Positions 1 through 11,019 of a stretch of 64,000 nucleotides of DNA are shown here, piece after piece (positions within the stretch are counted from its first letter, which is position 1; every line of letters begins with the position of its first letter). The stretch is from Ciceribacter sichuanensis (GTDB taxonomy: Bacteria > Pseudomonadota > Alphaproteobacteria > Rhizobiales > Rhizobiaceae). The position numbers were made by a program, and so were the translations under genes. Location of the stretch: positions 310,001 through 374,000 of the forward strand of contig NZ_JAMXLX010000005.1 in NCBI RefSeq assembly GCF_024055605.1, read 5' to 3'. A model generated the notes under the pieces. That model was given only the letters and a program-made list of their open reading frames with translations. It did no database searches and had not been told where the DNA came from.

Positions 1-2519
<2,519 letters not shown>

Positions 2520-2524
2520 CAGGC

Positions 2525-3787
2525 TCACATATCCAGTTTGTCGATCATCGTCTGGGTAATCAGGCAGACACCGTTCTCGGAGCGACGGAACCGACGCGCG
2601 TCGATTTCCGGATCCTCTCCCACCACCAGACCTTCGGGGATCACCACCCCGTGGTCGATGACCACATTGGTCAGTCGGGCGTGACGCCCGATCTGGACCT
2701 TGGGAAGAACCACAGCGCCTTCAAGGCGGGAATAGGAATTGGCGCGCACGCCGGTAAACAGCAGGCTCCTCAACAGTGTCGAGCCGGAGATGATGCAGTC
2801 GCCGGAGACCAGCGAGGAGATCGCGGAACCCCGACGTCCCTCGTCGTCATGGACGAATTTCGCCGGCGGCGTGATCTCGGCATAGCTCCAGATCGGCCAG
2901 GTCTTGTCGTAGAGATCAAGATCGGGAACGATGTCCGTCAGGTCGATATTGGCCTGCCAGTAGGCGTCGATCGTACCGACGTCGCGCCAGTAGGGCGCGC
3001 GCTCGAAATCGGAACGGACGCAGGAACGGGCGAACCGGTGGGCGACGGCTTTACCGTTCGAGACGATGTAGGGGATTATGTCCTTGCCGAAATCCCGGCT
3101 GGAGGTCGGATCGGCGGCATCGCGGCGCAGGACATCCATCAGGAAGCGGGTCTGGAAGACGTAGATGCCCATCGAGGCCAGCGAGAACTTTTCGTTGCCG
3201 GGAATGCCCGGCGGATCGGCCGGCTTCTCGACGAAAGCGATGATATCGTCCTTCTCGTCGACATGCATGACGCCGAAGCCGGTCGCTTCCTCGCGCGGCA
3301 CTTCCAGGCAGCCGATCGTGACGTCGGCGCCGGAATCGACGTGCTGCTGGAGCATCTGCTCGTAGTCCATCTTATAGATATGGTCGCCGGCCAGGATGAC
3401 CATGTATTCCGGGCCGTAGGACTCGATGATGTCAATGTTCTGGTAGACGGCGTCGGCCGTGCCTTCATACCATTGGGTCTCGGAGACGCGCTGGGAGGCG
3501 GGCAGGACGTCGAAGCTTTCGTTGCGTTCCGGGCGGAAGAAGTTCCAGCCGTGCTGCAGGTGGCGGATGAGCGAATGGGCCTTGTACTGGGTTGCGACGC
3601 CGATGCGGCGAATACCTGAGTTGAGTGCGTTCGACAGCGCGAAGTCGATGATCCGAGCCTTGCCGCCGAAATAGACCGCAGGCTTGGCACGCCGGTCCGT
3701 CAACTCCTTCAGCCGACTGCCCCGCCCTCCCGCGAGAACATAGGCCATTGCATCGCGCGCCAATGGCTGGATCCGCTTTTCCGTCAT
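2525..3787 (-). CDS. glgC: Glucose-1-phosphate adenylyltransferase (ADP-glucose pyrophosphorylase)
   Basis: Makes ADP-glucose from ATP and glucose-1-phosphate, the committed and usually allosterically controlled step of bacterial glycogen synthesis. The product is 420 residues, matching rhizobial GlgC. The nucleotidyltransferase loop GGRGSRL is at residues 20-26, followed by the KPAVYFGGK segment at 35-43. The C-terminal part has the left-handed beta-helix pattern expected of the family (residues about 290-410). The ATG at 3787 is preceded by a strong GGGAGGA ribosome site and lies 14 bases after the glgB stop. The reading frame stays open upstream into glgB, but that extension is out-of-frame glgB sequence and is not translated. 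Confidence 0.97.
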   Translation of the reverse strand: MTEKRIQPLARDAMAYVLAGGRGSRLKELTDRRAKPAVYFGGKARIIDFALSNALNSGIRRIGVATQYKAHSLIRHLQHGWNFFRPERNESFDVLPASQRVSETQWYEGTADAVYQNIDIIESYGPEYMVILAGDHIYKMDYEQMLQQHVDSGADVTIGCLEVPREEATGFGVMHVDEKDDIIAFVEKPADPPGIPGNEKFSLASMGIYVFQTRFLMDVLRRDAADPTSSRDFGKDIIPYIVSNGKAVAHRFARSCVRSDFERAPYWRDVGTIDAYWQANIDLTDIVPDLDLYDKTWPIWSYAEITPPAKFVHDDEGRRGSAISSLVSGDCIISGSTLLRSLLFTGVRANSYSRLEGAVVLPKVQIGRHARLTNVVIDHGVVIPEGLVVGEDPEIDARRFRRSENGVCLITQTMIDKLDM

Positions 3788-3801
3788 TTTGTCCTCCCGC
3801 A

Positions 3802-6015
3802 TCAGTTTTCTTGTTCGAGCATGATGACGGCGAGCGGCGGCAGGGTGATGATTGCCGTCGCGCGACCATCGGTGCCGGCGCGGGCTTCCGCGCGGCCGCC
3901 ATTGCCCTTGCCGCTGCCGCCATAGATCTCGGCATCGGTATTCAGGATCTCCCGCCAGCGGCCCGCAGCGGGCAGCGACACGGCGTAACGCTCGTGATAG
4001 ACGGGCGTGAAGTTGCAGATGACCGCGATCGGTTTCTGGCCCGGCGCCTTGCGCAGCCAGCCGAAGACCGAATTGTCGTGATCGTCGACGATCAGCCATT
4101 CGAAGCCATCGCCCTCGCAGTCACGGGCGTGAAGCGCGGGTTTGGAGCGGTAGGTGAAATTGAGGTCGCGCACGAGACGACGCATACCCTCGTGAAGGGC
4201 ATACTGGAGCAGGTTCCAGTCGAGCGGACGGCTTTCGCTCCATTCGCTCCACTGGGCGAATTCCTGTCCCATGAACAGCAGCTTCTTGCCGGGATAACCC
4301 CACATGAAGGCGTAGTAGCTCCTGAGATTGGCGAACTTCTGCCAATCGTCGCCCGCCATCTTGGCGATCATCGAGCCTTTCCCATGCACGACCTCGTCAT
4401 GGGAAATCGGCAGCACGAAATTCTCGGAGAAGGCATAGAGAAGACCGAAGGTGATCTCCTGATGGTGGAACTTGCGGTGCACCGGCTCACGCGAGAAATA
4501 ACTCAGCGTGTCGTGCATGAAGCCCATGTTCCACTTGAAGCCGAAGCCGAGGCCGCCTTCGTGGACCGGCTGCGAGACCTTGGGCCAGGAGGTGGATTCC
4601 TCCGCGATGGTCATCACGCCGGGATGGGCGCCATAGACCAGCCGGTTCAACTTCTGCAGAAAGCGCACAGCCTCGAGGTTTTCGCGCCCGCCGTACTCGT
4701 TGGGTATCCATTCGCCTTCCTTGCGGGAATAGTCGAGGTAGAGCATCGAGGCGACCGCATCGACGCGCAGGCCGTCGAGATGGAACTTCTCCGCCCAGTA
4801 GAGCGCGTTGTTTATGAGGTAGGACAGGACCTCGTTGCGGCCGAAATTGTAGATCGCCGTGTTCCAGTCGGGGTGAAAACCCTGACGCGGATCGGCATGC
4901 TCGTAAAGGGCGGTCCCATCGAACCAGCGCAGGCCATGGGCGTCGGTTGGAAAATGGGCGGGCACCCAGTCGAGAATGACGCCGATGCCGACCTTGTGGC
5001 AGCCGTTGACGAAACGGGCGAACCCTTCCGGCTCGCCGAAGCGGGCGGTGGGGGCATAAAGCCCGGTGGTCTGGTAGCCCCAGGACGGGTCGTAGGGGTG
5101 TTCGGTGATCGGCAGGAACTCGATATGGGTGAAGCCCATGTCCGAGCAATAGGGGATCAGGCGGTCTGCCAATTCGTCCCAGCTCAGGAGCGAGCCGTCG
5201 TCGCGCCGCTGCCAGGAACCGGCATGCACCTCGTAGATGCTGATCGGCTGGCGGCGCTGGTCCACGCTTGCCCAATGCGCGCGATGGGCATCGTCCTCCC
5301 ACTCCTGCTCCAGTTCGGGCGCCGTGATCGAGGCATTCTTCGGGCGAAGTTCGGCTCGCCGGGCATAGGGGTCGGCTTTCAGCGGCTGCAACAGGCCGTC
5401 CTTGCCGATGATCTCAAACTTGTAGGCGGCACCGGGGCGGACATCGGGAGCAAAGATTTCCCATATGCCGGTATCCCGGCGAAGCCGCATGACGTGTCGC
5501 CGGCCATCCCATTCGTTGAAGTCACCGACAATGGAGACGCGCTCGGCGTTCGGCGCCCATACCGCGAAATGGAAGCCGTCGACCCCCTGGTGCTTCAGCG
5601 GATGGGCGCCCATCTTGTCGAACAGTCTGAGATGCGAGCCTTCGCGGACGAAGTAATCGTCCATCGGGCCGAGCACCGGGCCGAAGCTGTAGGGGTCGGT
5701 AACCGTCCATTCGGCATCGCCGCGGCAAGCGCGGTAACGGAGTGGATGGAAGCCGCCGATCGCCACAGGCCCGGAGAAAAATCCCGCCGGATCGATCTGC
5801 TGCAATTCCCCGAGGTCGGTGCCGTTGAGCGCCACTGCGGTGACGGTTTCTGCACCGGGAATGAAGCAGCGGGCGCAATACCCCTTGTCCGTCTGATGAA
5901 TGCCGAGCACCGCGAAAGGATCGCCATGGGTGCCCGCGATAATGGCCGCAACCTCCGGGGCCGGAGGGATCTCCGGCTGGAGGGCATCACCGATGGTCTT
6001 CGGTGACTTGGCCAT
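3802..6015 (-). CDS. glgB: 1,4-alpha-glucan branching enzyme (GH13)
   Basis: Cuts alpha-1,4-glucan chains and re-attaches them by alpha-1,6 bonds. It has 737 residues, the normal size for a GlgB with an N-terminal CBM48 region (residues about 25-230, including GDFNEWDGR) ahead of the GH13 barrel. The catalytic signatures are GLRVDAV with nucleophile Asp419, AEEST at 471-475 carrying the acid/base Glu, and SHDEVVHGK near residue 540 with the third carboxylate. Its ATG shares one base with the glgP stop (TGATG), so translation is probably coupled to glgP. The long open frame on the opposite strand is a compositional shadow. Confidence 0.98.
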   Translation of the reverse strand: MAKSPKTIGDALQPEIPPAPEVAAIIAGTHGDPFAVLGIHQTDKGYCARCFIPGAETVTAVALNGTDLGELQQIDPAGFFSGPVAIGGFHPLRYRACRGDAEWTVTDPYSFGPVLGPMDDYFVREGSHLRLFDKMGAHPLKHQGVDGFHFAVWAPNAERVSIVGDFNEWDGRRHVMRLRRDTGIWEIFAPDVRPGAAYKFEIIGKDGLLQPLKADPYARRAELRPKNASITAPELEQEWEDDAHRAHWASVDQRRQPISIYEVHAGSWQRRDDGSLLSWDELADRLIPYCSDMGFTHIEFLPITEHPYDPSWGYQTTGLYAPTARFGEPEGFARFVNGCHKVGIGVILDWVPAHFPTDAHGLRWFDGTALYEHADPRQGFHPDWNTAIYNFGRNEVLSYLINNALYWAEKFHLDGLRVDAVASMLYLDYSRKEGEWIPNEYGGRENLEAVRFLQKLNRLVYGAHPGVMTIAEESTSWPKVSQPVHEGGLGFGFKWNMGFMHDTLSYFSREPVHRKFHHQEITFGLLYAFSENFVLPISHDEVVHGKGSMIAKMAGDDWQKFANLRSYYAFMWGYPGKKLLFMGQEFAQWSEWSESRPLDWNLLQYALHEGMRRLVRDLNFTYRSKPALHARDCEGDGFEWLIVDDHDNSVFGWLRKAPGQKPIAVICNFTPVYHERYAVSLPAAGRWREILNTDAEIYGGSGKGNGGRAEARAGTDGRATAIITLPPLAVIMLEQEN

Positions 6016-8477
6016 CAGGCTCTCCAGATATCGGAGTTGTACTGACGGATCGTGCGGTCGGACGAGAACCAGCCCATGCGGGCGGTGTTGCGGATGGTCT
6101 TGCCATACCAGCTCGTGGGGTCGGTCCAGATGGTGTCGACATCGCGCTGGGCCTTGGCGTAGGAATCGAAGTCTTCGGCGACCATGAACCAGTCATGCTG
6201 GTAGATGCCGTTCATCAGGGCGGAGAAGCGACCGCGGTCATCCGGCGAGAAGACGCCGGAGGCGATGGCCGAAAGCGCCTGCGACAGTTCGCGAGAGCCT
6301 TCGATAGTCGCACGCGGATTGTATCCGTCGGCGCGGGCCTTGCCGACTTCCTCCGCCGTCTTGCCGAAGATCACTATGTTCTCCTCGCCGACATGATCGC
6401 GCATTTCCACATTTGCCCCGTCAAGGGTGCCGATGGTGAGCGCACCGTTCAACGCGAACTTCATGTTGCCGGTTCCAGAAGCTTCCATGCCGGCCGTCGA
6501 AATCTGTTCGGACAGATCGGCTGCCGGCACCATGACTTCGGCGAGCGAGACGTTGTAATTCGGAATGAAGACGACCTTGAGCAGGCCGCGCACGGATGGG
6601 TCGTTGTTCACCACGCGAGCGACGTCGTTGGCGAGCTTGATGATGAGCTTGGCGTTGTGATAGCTCGGCGCCGCCTTGCCGGCAAAGAGCTTGACGCGCG
6701 GCACCCAGTCGCGTTCGGGATGGGAGCGGATCTGGTCGAACAGCGCGACCGTCTCGATGATGTTGAGAAGCTGGCGCTTGTATTCGTGGATGCGCTTGAT
6801 CTGGATGTCGAACATGGCCGAGGGGTCGAGGCGGATGCCCATGCGGCTGGCGACCAGATTGGAGAGGCGCTCCTTGTTGGCGCGCTTCACGGCAGCGAAT
6901 TTCTCCTGGAACGACGCATCGTCGGCAAAGGCGTCAAGCGTCGTCAGCTTGCCCGCATCATCGAGGAAATCGTCGCCGATCGCTTCGCGGACCAGCGAGG
7001 TCAGCTGCGGATTGCACTGCATCAGCCAGCGGCGCGGTGTAATGCCGTTGGTCTTGTTGTTGATGCGGTCAGGATAAAGCTTGTGAAGGTCGGCGAAAAC
7101 CGTTTCCTTCATCAGTTCCGTATGCAGGGCGGAAACGCCGTTGATGCTGTGCGAGCCGATGAAGGCGAGATTGCCCATGCGCACACGCCGGTCGCCGCTT
7201 TCGTCGATCAGGGAGATGTGACGGATCTCGGTGTCGGAGAAGGACCGGTTCTTGCGTGCATCGACCAGGATCTTGGCGTTAATGGCGTAGACCAGCTGCA
7301 TGTGGCGCGGCAGGAGCCGTTCGAACAGCGGAACGGGCCAGCTTTCCAGTGCTTCGGGCAGAAGCGTGTGGTTGGTATAGGAGAATGTCTTCCAGGTGAT
7401 TTCCCAGGCGGTATCGAAGTCGACGCCGTGGATATCGCAGAGGAGCCGCATCAGTTCAGCGACGGAGACGGCCGGATGGGTGTCGTTGAGCTGGATCGAA
7501 ACCTTGTCCGGCAATGCGGAGAGCTGATTGCCCTGCTGCAGGTGGCGGCGCAGGATGTCCTGCAGCGATGCGGAACAGAAGAAATATTCCTGGCGGAGAC
7601 GCAGTTCCTGACCGGCAGCGTTTGCGTCTGCCGGATAAAGCACGCGTGTCAGTGTTTCGGCCTTGTTGCTTTCGCGCAGCGCGCCGATGTGGTCACCGGC
7701 GTTGAAGGCATCGAGGAGAATGGGATCTATCGGCTGGGCCGACCAGAGGCGAAGCGTGTTTACCCGTTCGCCGCGCCAGCCGACGACGGGCGTGTCATAG
7801 GCCGTGGCAATCATGCGCTCGCTCGGCTTCCAGACAAAGCGCATTTCCTCGTTCTGGCCGTTGACCGTCTCGACACCGCCGCCGAAGCCGATTTCATAGG
7901 AGCTTTCGCGCCGTTCGAATTCCCAGGGATTGCCGTGCGCAAGCCAGGTTTCCGGCAGTTCGACCTGCCAGCCGTCCGCCATCTGCTGGCGGAAAAGACC
8001 GTGGACGTAACGAATGCCGTAGCCGTAAGCCGGGATATCGACGGTCGCGAGCGATTCCATGAAGCAGGCGGCGAGGCGACCGAGACCACCATTGCCGAGC
8101 GCTGCATCGGGTTCAAGGCCGGCGATGACGTCGAGTTCGACGCCGAGCGATCCGAGCGCCTGGCGGATCTCGTCCATCAGTCCGAGATTGGACATGGCGT
8201 CGCGCATCAGGCGACCGATCAGGAATTCGAGGGATAGATAATAGACGCGCTTGGCGTTATCGGCATAGGTGGCGCGGGTCGATTCCATCCACTTGTCGAT
8301 GATGCGATCACGCACCACGAGGATCGTCGCCGTCAGCCAGTCATGGGGCGTCGCCACCTTTGCGTCCTTGCCGATGCCGTATGTCAGTCGCTCGATGATT
8401 TCGGCGGCCAGCACTTCCGGATCGGAAACACGTGGCTTCGGCAAGGGCAGGTCCGCTTTGCTGAGGGTCTTGATCAT
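6015..8477 (-). CDS. glgP: Glycogen/starch/alpha-glucan phosphorylase (GT35)
   Basis: Releases glucose-1-phosphate from glycogen by phosphorolysis, using pyridoxal phosphate. From the ATG at 8477 the protein is 820 residues, the usual bacterial length. The PLP-binding motif GTGNMKF is present with Lys673 as the expected Schiff-base residue, and the active-site loop GNGGLGRLA occurs in the N-terminal half. The start is supported by AGGCGG about 6 bases upstream; the frame is open for 30 more codons, but that extension looks non-coding. It is the first gene of the glg operon, so the operon promoter should lie in 8478-8683. Having the degradative enzyme first in the same operon as the synthetic enzymes suggests coordinated glycogen turnover. 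Confidence 0.97.
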   Translation of the reverse strand: MIKTLSKADLPLPKPRVSDPEVLAAEIIERLTYGIGKDAKVATPHDWLTATILVVRDRIIDKWMESTRATYADNAKRVYYLSLEFLIGRLMRDAMSNLGLMDEIRQALGSLGVELDVIAGLEPDAALGNGGLGRLAACFMESLATVDIPAYGYGIRYVHGLFRQQMADGWQVELPETWLAHGNPWEFERRESSYEIGFGGGVETVNGQNEEMRFVWKPSERMIATAYDTPVVGWRGERVNTLRLWSAQPIDPILLDAFNAGDHIGALRESNKAETLTRVLYPADANAAGQELRLRQEYFFCSASLQDILRRHLQQGNQLSALPDKVSIQLNDTHPAVSVAELMRLLCDIHGVDFDTAWEITWKTFSYTNHTLLPEALESWPVPLFERLLPRHMQLVYAINAKILVDARKNRSFSDTEIRHISLIDESGDRRVRMGNLAFIGSHSINGVSALHTELMKETVFADLHKLYPDRINNKTNGITPRRWLMQCNPQLTSLVREAIGDDFLDDAGKLTTLDAFADDASFQEKFAAVKRANKERLSNLVASRMGIRLDPSAMFDIQIKRIHEYKRQLLNIIETVALFDQIRSHPERDWVPRVKLFAGKAAPSYHNAKLIIKLANDVARVVNNDPSVRGLLKVVFIPNYNVSLAEVMVPAADLSEQISTAGMEASGTGNMKFALNGALTIGTLDGANVEMRDHVGEENIVIFGKTAEEVGKARADGYNPRATIEGSRELSQALSAIASGVFSPDDRGRFSALMNGIYQHDWFMVAEDFDSYAKAQRDVDTIWTDPTSWYGKTIRNTARMGWFSSDRTIRQYNSDIWRA

Positions 8478-8683
8478 GGTTCCGCCTAAGGTTGGAGCAG
8501 CTTTAACGGGGTGTCTCGCCGATTCTGGGAGCATCGGCGCATGGTCGATTTTTCGCAGTTTACGCACCGTTATGAAACACTTGCAACACAGGAAATCGGC
8601 AAATGCCGGATTGGCGCATGGACTATGTGTTCTTTATAAATCGCTGAATTTTCAGGATTTATGTCACTGCATGTTTTTTAAAC

Positions 8684-8713
8684 AAAAAAGCCGTGGCGTT
8701 TGTCGCCACGGCT
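8684..8713 (-). terminator. Rho-independent terminator of the Tad/VWA gene
   Basis: A perfect 10-bp stem (AGCCGTGGCG at 8689-8698 against CGCCACGGCT at 8704-8713) with a 5-base loop is followed on the minus strand by a run of six T, then GTTT. It lies 34 bases after the stop of the minus-strand gene ending at 8747, and it isolates that gene from the glgP promoter region. Confidence 0.85.
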
Positions 8714-8746
8714 CTGTGTCTGGTCGCGCATTTGAGTACGCCGCTT

Positions 8747-10021
8747 TCAATTTGTGAGACGGGTGGTCATCTCGGACGCCTTTTTACCGATTTCCTTGAA
8801 GGCGCTGACGAGCTCATCCATGTCATCCGGCTCAAAATAATAACTTGTATCGCTGGCACAATAGTTCAATAGCGACTTACCTTTGTCGGGGGCCATGAAT
8901 GCAACGGAAAAGATCTTGATGCCGTCGGTCTTGGCCTGGGCACAATAACCGCGAACCTGGCTATCGATAGATGAGTTCCAAGAGGAACCGGTTCCGGTCA
9001 TTTCGCCGTCGGTCATCAGCAGGATATAACGCTCGAACTTCTTGTTGTCCTTGGCTGCCTGCGCGGTCGCTTCGGTGGCGTTCGTCGCCGTCAGCGCATC
9101 ATAGGCGATTTTCATGGCGCCGGTCGCGTTGGTGCCGCCGGTTGGTACGGAAGGCAGCGCGCTGACATAGGCTGCGGCCGATGTCGTGCCCCAGGCGATC
9201 GCGGAGGGCGACTGGGTTGTGTCGTTATATGACACGGCGCCGACGCGAACGCCGGCTGAATCGGGGTCGGCATCGTGGAGTGTGGTAAAGAGGACGCCTG
9301 CGGCCGTTTTCAAGGCGTCGATTTTGCGCACGTAGCAGGGCTTCGTGGGCTTGATGTAGTTCCTCTGTCCCGACTTGACGTCCTTGTAGGCCCAATTTTC
9401 CGCAGTGTAGTTCACGCAGGATGTCTGGGTCGTGTCGACCGTATCGGTCACGAAGGACATGGAACCCGAACGGTCGAGAGCCAGATACATCGACATCGCG
9501 CTCCGTGTCTCGGAGGTGCTTTCGGCCTTACTGCTCACGGATACGCGCATGCTCTCGCGACCGAGCAAGCGGGTGAAGGCGTTCATCGGGACGTCGTAAT
9601 AGCCTGATACCGTGACGTCGTAGACATTGCTGGCGCCGTTGGTGCCGGCGGTGCGCTGGACGACAGCTGTGGTCTCGTCCCCAAGTTCGTCGGACGCGCT
9701 GCTCTGGGTTTCATCGTCGGTAGCGTTGTCTGAGCCGGCCGTGTTGGCAAACTGCGCCGCCATGAATTTCCTGGCGCGTTCGATCGCTTGCTCGTCCGTC
9801 AGGGTTTCATCGCTCGCCAAGGCGGAAGCCGCCGAAAGGGCTGCGGAATCTGCCGCATCCTGAAGGGCGGACCTGACCTGTATGACCTGGGTCATGTCCA
9901 TCGCCAGTCCAGCGACGGCGAGCGTCACGGGCAACAAAATCGCCGTCATCATGCCGAAATTGCCGTTCCGGTCTGATACGAACCGGCGAACAACAGTGCT
10001 TCTCTTTACGAAACCAGTCAT
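8747..10021 (-). CDS. Tad-like pilus-associated protein with von Willebrand A domain
   Basis: A 424-residue membrane-anchored protein. A TadE/TadG-like N-terminus has one hydrophobic segment (residues about 24-46) followed by the SALQDAADSAALSAA stretch typical of the family. A von Willebrand factor A domain starts near residue 180, with a MIDAS metal motif DRSGS at 183-187, and continues to the C-terminus. Such proteins are secreted or anchored in the envelope and often sit with Flp/Tad pilus genes, but no other pilus gene is nearby, so this is an orphan copy. Residues 92-120 are rich in Asp, Ser and Thr and are probably a linker. I prefer the ATG at 10021, where AAGG lies just upstream; a GTG at 10024 is also possible. 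The pilus role is inferred from the family only. Confidence 0.85.
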   Translation of the reverse strand: MTGFVKRSTVVRRFVSDRNGNFGMMTAILLPVTLAVAGLAMDMTQVIQVRSALQDAADSAALSAASALASDETLTDEQAIERARKFMAAQFANTAGSDNATDDETQSSASDELGDETTAVVQRTAGTNGASNVYDVTVSGYYDVPMNAFTRLLGRESMRVSVSSKAESTSETRSAMSMYLALDRSGSMSFVTDTVDTTQTSCVNYTAENWAYKDVKSGQRNYIKPTKPCYVRKIDALKTAAGVLFTTLHDADPDSAGVRVGAVSYNDTTQSPSAIAWGTTSAAAYVSALPSVPTGGTNATGAMKIAYDALTATNATEATAQAAKDNKKFERYILLMTDGEMTGTGSSWNSSIDSQVRGYCAQAKTDGIKIFSVAFMAPDKGKSLLNYCASDTSYYFEPDDMDELVSAFKEIGKKASEMTTRLTN

Positions 10022-10136
10022 CACCTTGATCCACTCGATGGATTACCTTGATGGCTGGATATCCGAAAAAGCTGATATTCGACTTAAGCGAAATGCTCGG
10101 ATTTTAATGTTTCTCGCGGTAATCGCGGGCTAGGCG

Positions 10137-11015
10137 TCATTTTACCGGGATGACGTCGACCGCCTGTACCGTCTGGTGACTGCCATAGCTCTTCAGCACG
10201 CCGATGACCGGGGCCACATCCGAATAGTCACGGCCGTAAGCCACCACGACATGGTCGCTGCTGACGACGATGTTGTTGGTGGGGTCGAGCTCGATCCAGC
10301 CCATCGTCTCGCCGCACCAGACGCGGACCCAGGCGTGCATGGCGTCAGCACCCTCGAGGCGCTCCTTGCCCGGTGGCGGGATCGTGCGCAGGAAGCCGCT
10401 GACATAGCCCGCGGGTATGCCGAGGCTTCTGAGCGCAATGATCATCACGTGGGAGAAATCCTGGCAGACACCCCGCCTGAGCGCGAAGGATTCGGCCGGT
10501 GTCGAGTCTACCGTCGTGGCATCCGGGTCGTATTTGAAGTCCGAATGTATCCTCGCACAGATCGTCTCGGCGATCTGGCGTACCGTCTGACCGGGCTTGA
10601 CGGCCTTGGCGGCGTAAGCGGCGATTTCCGGCACTTCGTTGAGGCGCGGGCTGGGTTTAAGGAAATGATGGGGCGATTCCGGTTCCACGGACCAGAAATC
10701 GGCAAGTTCTTCCGGCAGTTTTTCGAGGATCGGGGAGAAGTCGGCCGTGATCGCGTGCGGCTGCACCATGACGCGCGCCTGCATGCGGATATCGAGTTTC
10801 TCGTGTTGTGCCCGCAGCATGATGGAGGTTGCCGGATGCTGAAAGAAGTCGACGAAGTTGGTGGTCTCGTCGGGCTGCGGATCGATCCTGACAGCGCCTG
10901 CGACAAGCCTCTGGCGATCGGACAGGGACAGCGGCAACACGCGCAACACGTGATGGGAGCCTGAAACCGGAACTTCGTATGTATAGCCGATGTGGAGTGT
11001 GAGATCGTAGAGCAT
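10137..11015 (-). CDS. Transglutaminase-like cysteine peptidase family protein
   Basis: A 292-residue protein with the bacterial transglutaminase N-terminal domain (starting LYDLTLHIGYTY) and a transglutaminase/protease core. The triad is visible: Cys184 in RRGVCQDFSH, His227 in DAMHAW and Asp244 in ELDPTNN. It has no signal peptide, so it is probably cytoplasmic. It starts 4 bases after the stop of the ATP-grasp/alpha-E gene, with GGAT as ribosome site, and is the last gene of a three-gene unit with that gene and the DUF2126 gene. Comparative genomics (Iyer and colleagues' work on ATP-grasp amidoligases) predicts that such sets make or process a peptide-like product. Whether this member cleaves or crosslinks amide bonds is unknown. 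An alternative ATG at 11042 would overlap the upstream gene. Confidence 0.88.
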   Translation of the reverse strand: MLYDLTLHIGYTYEVPVSGSHHVLRVLPLSLSDRQRLVAGAVRIDPQPDETTNFVDFFQHPATSIMLRAQHEKLDIRMQARVMVQPHAITADFSPILEKLPEELADFWSVEPESPHHFLKPSPRLNEVPEIAAYAAKAVKPGQTVRQIAETICARIHSDFKYDPDATTVDSTPAESFALRRGVCQDFSHVMIIALRSLGIPAGYVSGFLRTIPPPGKERLEGADAMHAWVRVWCGETMGWIELDPTNNIVVSSDHVVVAYGRDYSDVAPVIGVLKSYGSHQTVQAVDVIPVK

Positions 11016-11019
11016 CGGA

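Noticed and set aside
2525..4099. A 524-residue version of GlgC starting inside glgB
   Set aside because: The extra N-terminus is out-of-frame glgB sequence; the ATG at 3787 has a strong ribosome site and gives the normal length.
3748..6006. A 752-codon open frame on the plus strand opposite glgB
   Set aside because: It is a complete mirror of glgB in a high-G+C frame, has no ribosome site or recognisable domain, and glgB itself is unmistakable.
6003..8237. A 744-codon open frame on the plus strand opposite glgP
   Set aside because: Same reason: it is antisense to a conserved enzyme gene, with composition typical of shadow frames.
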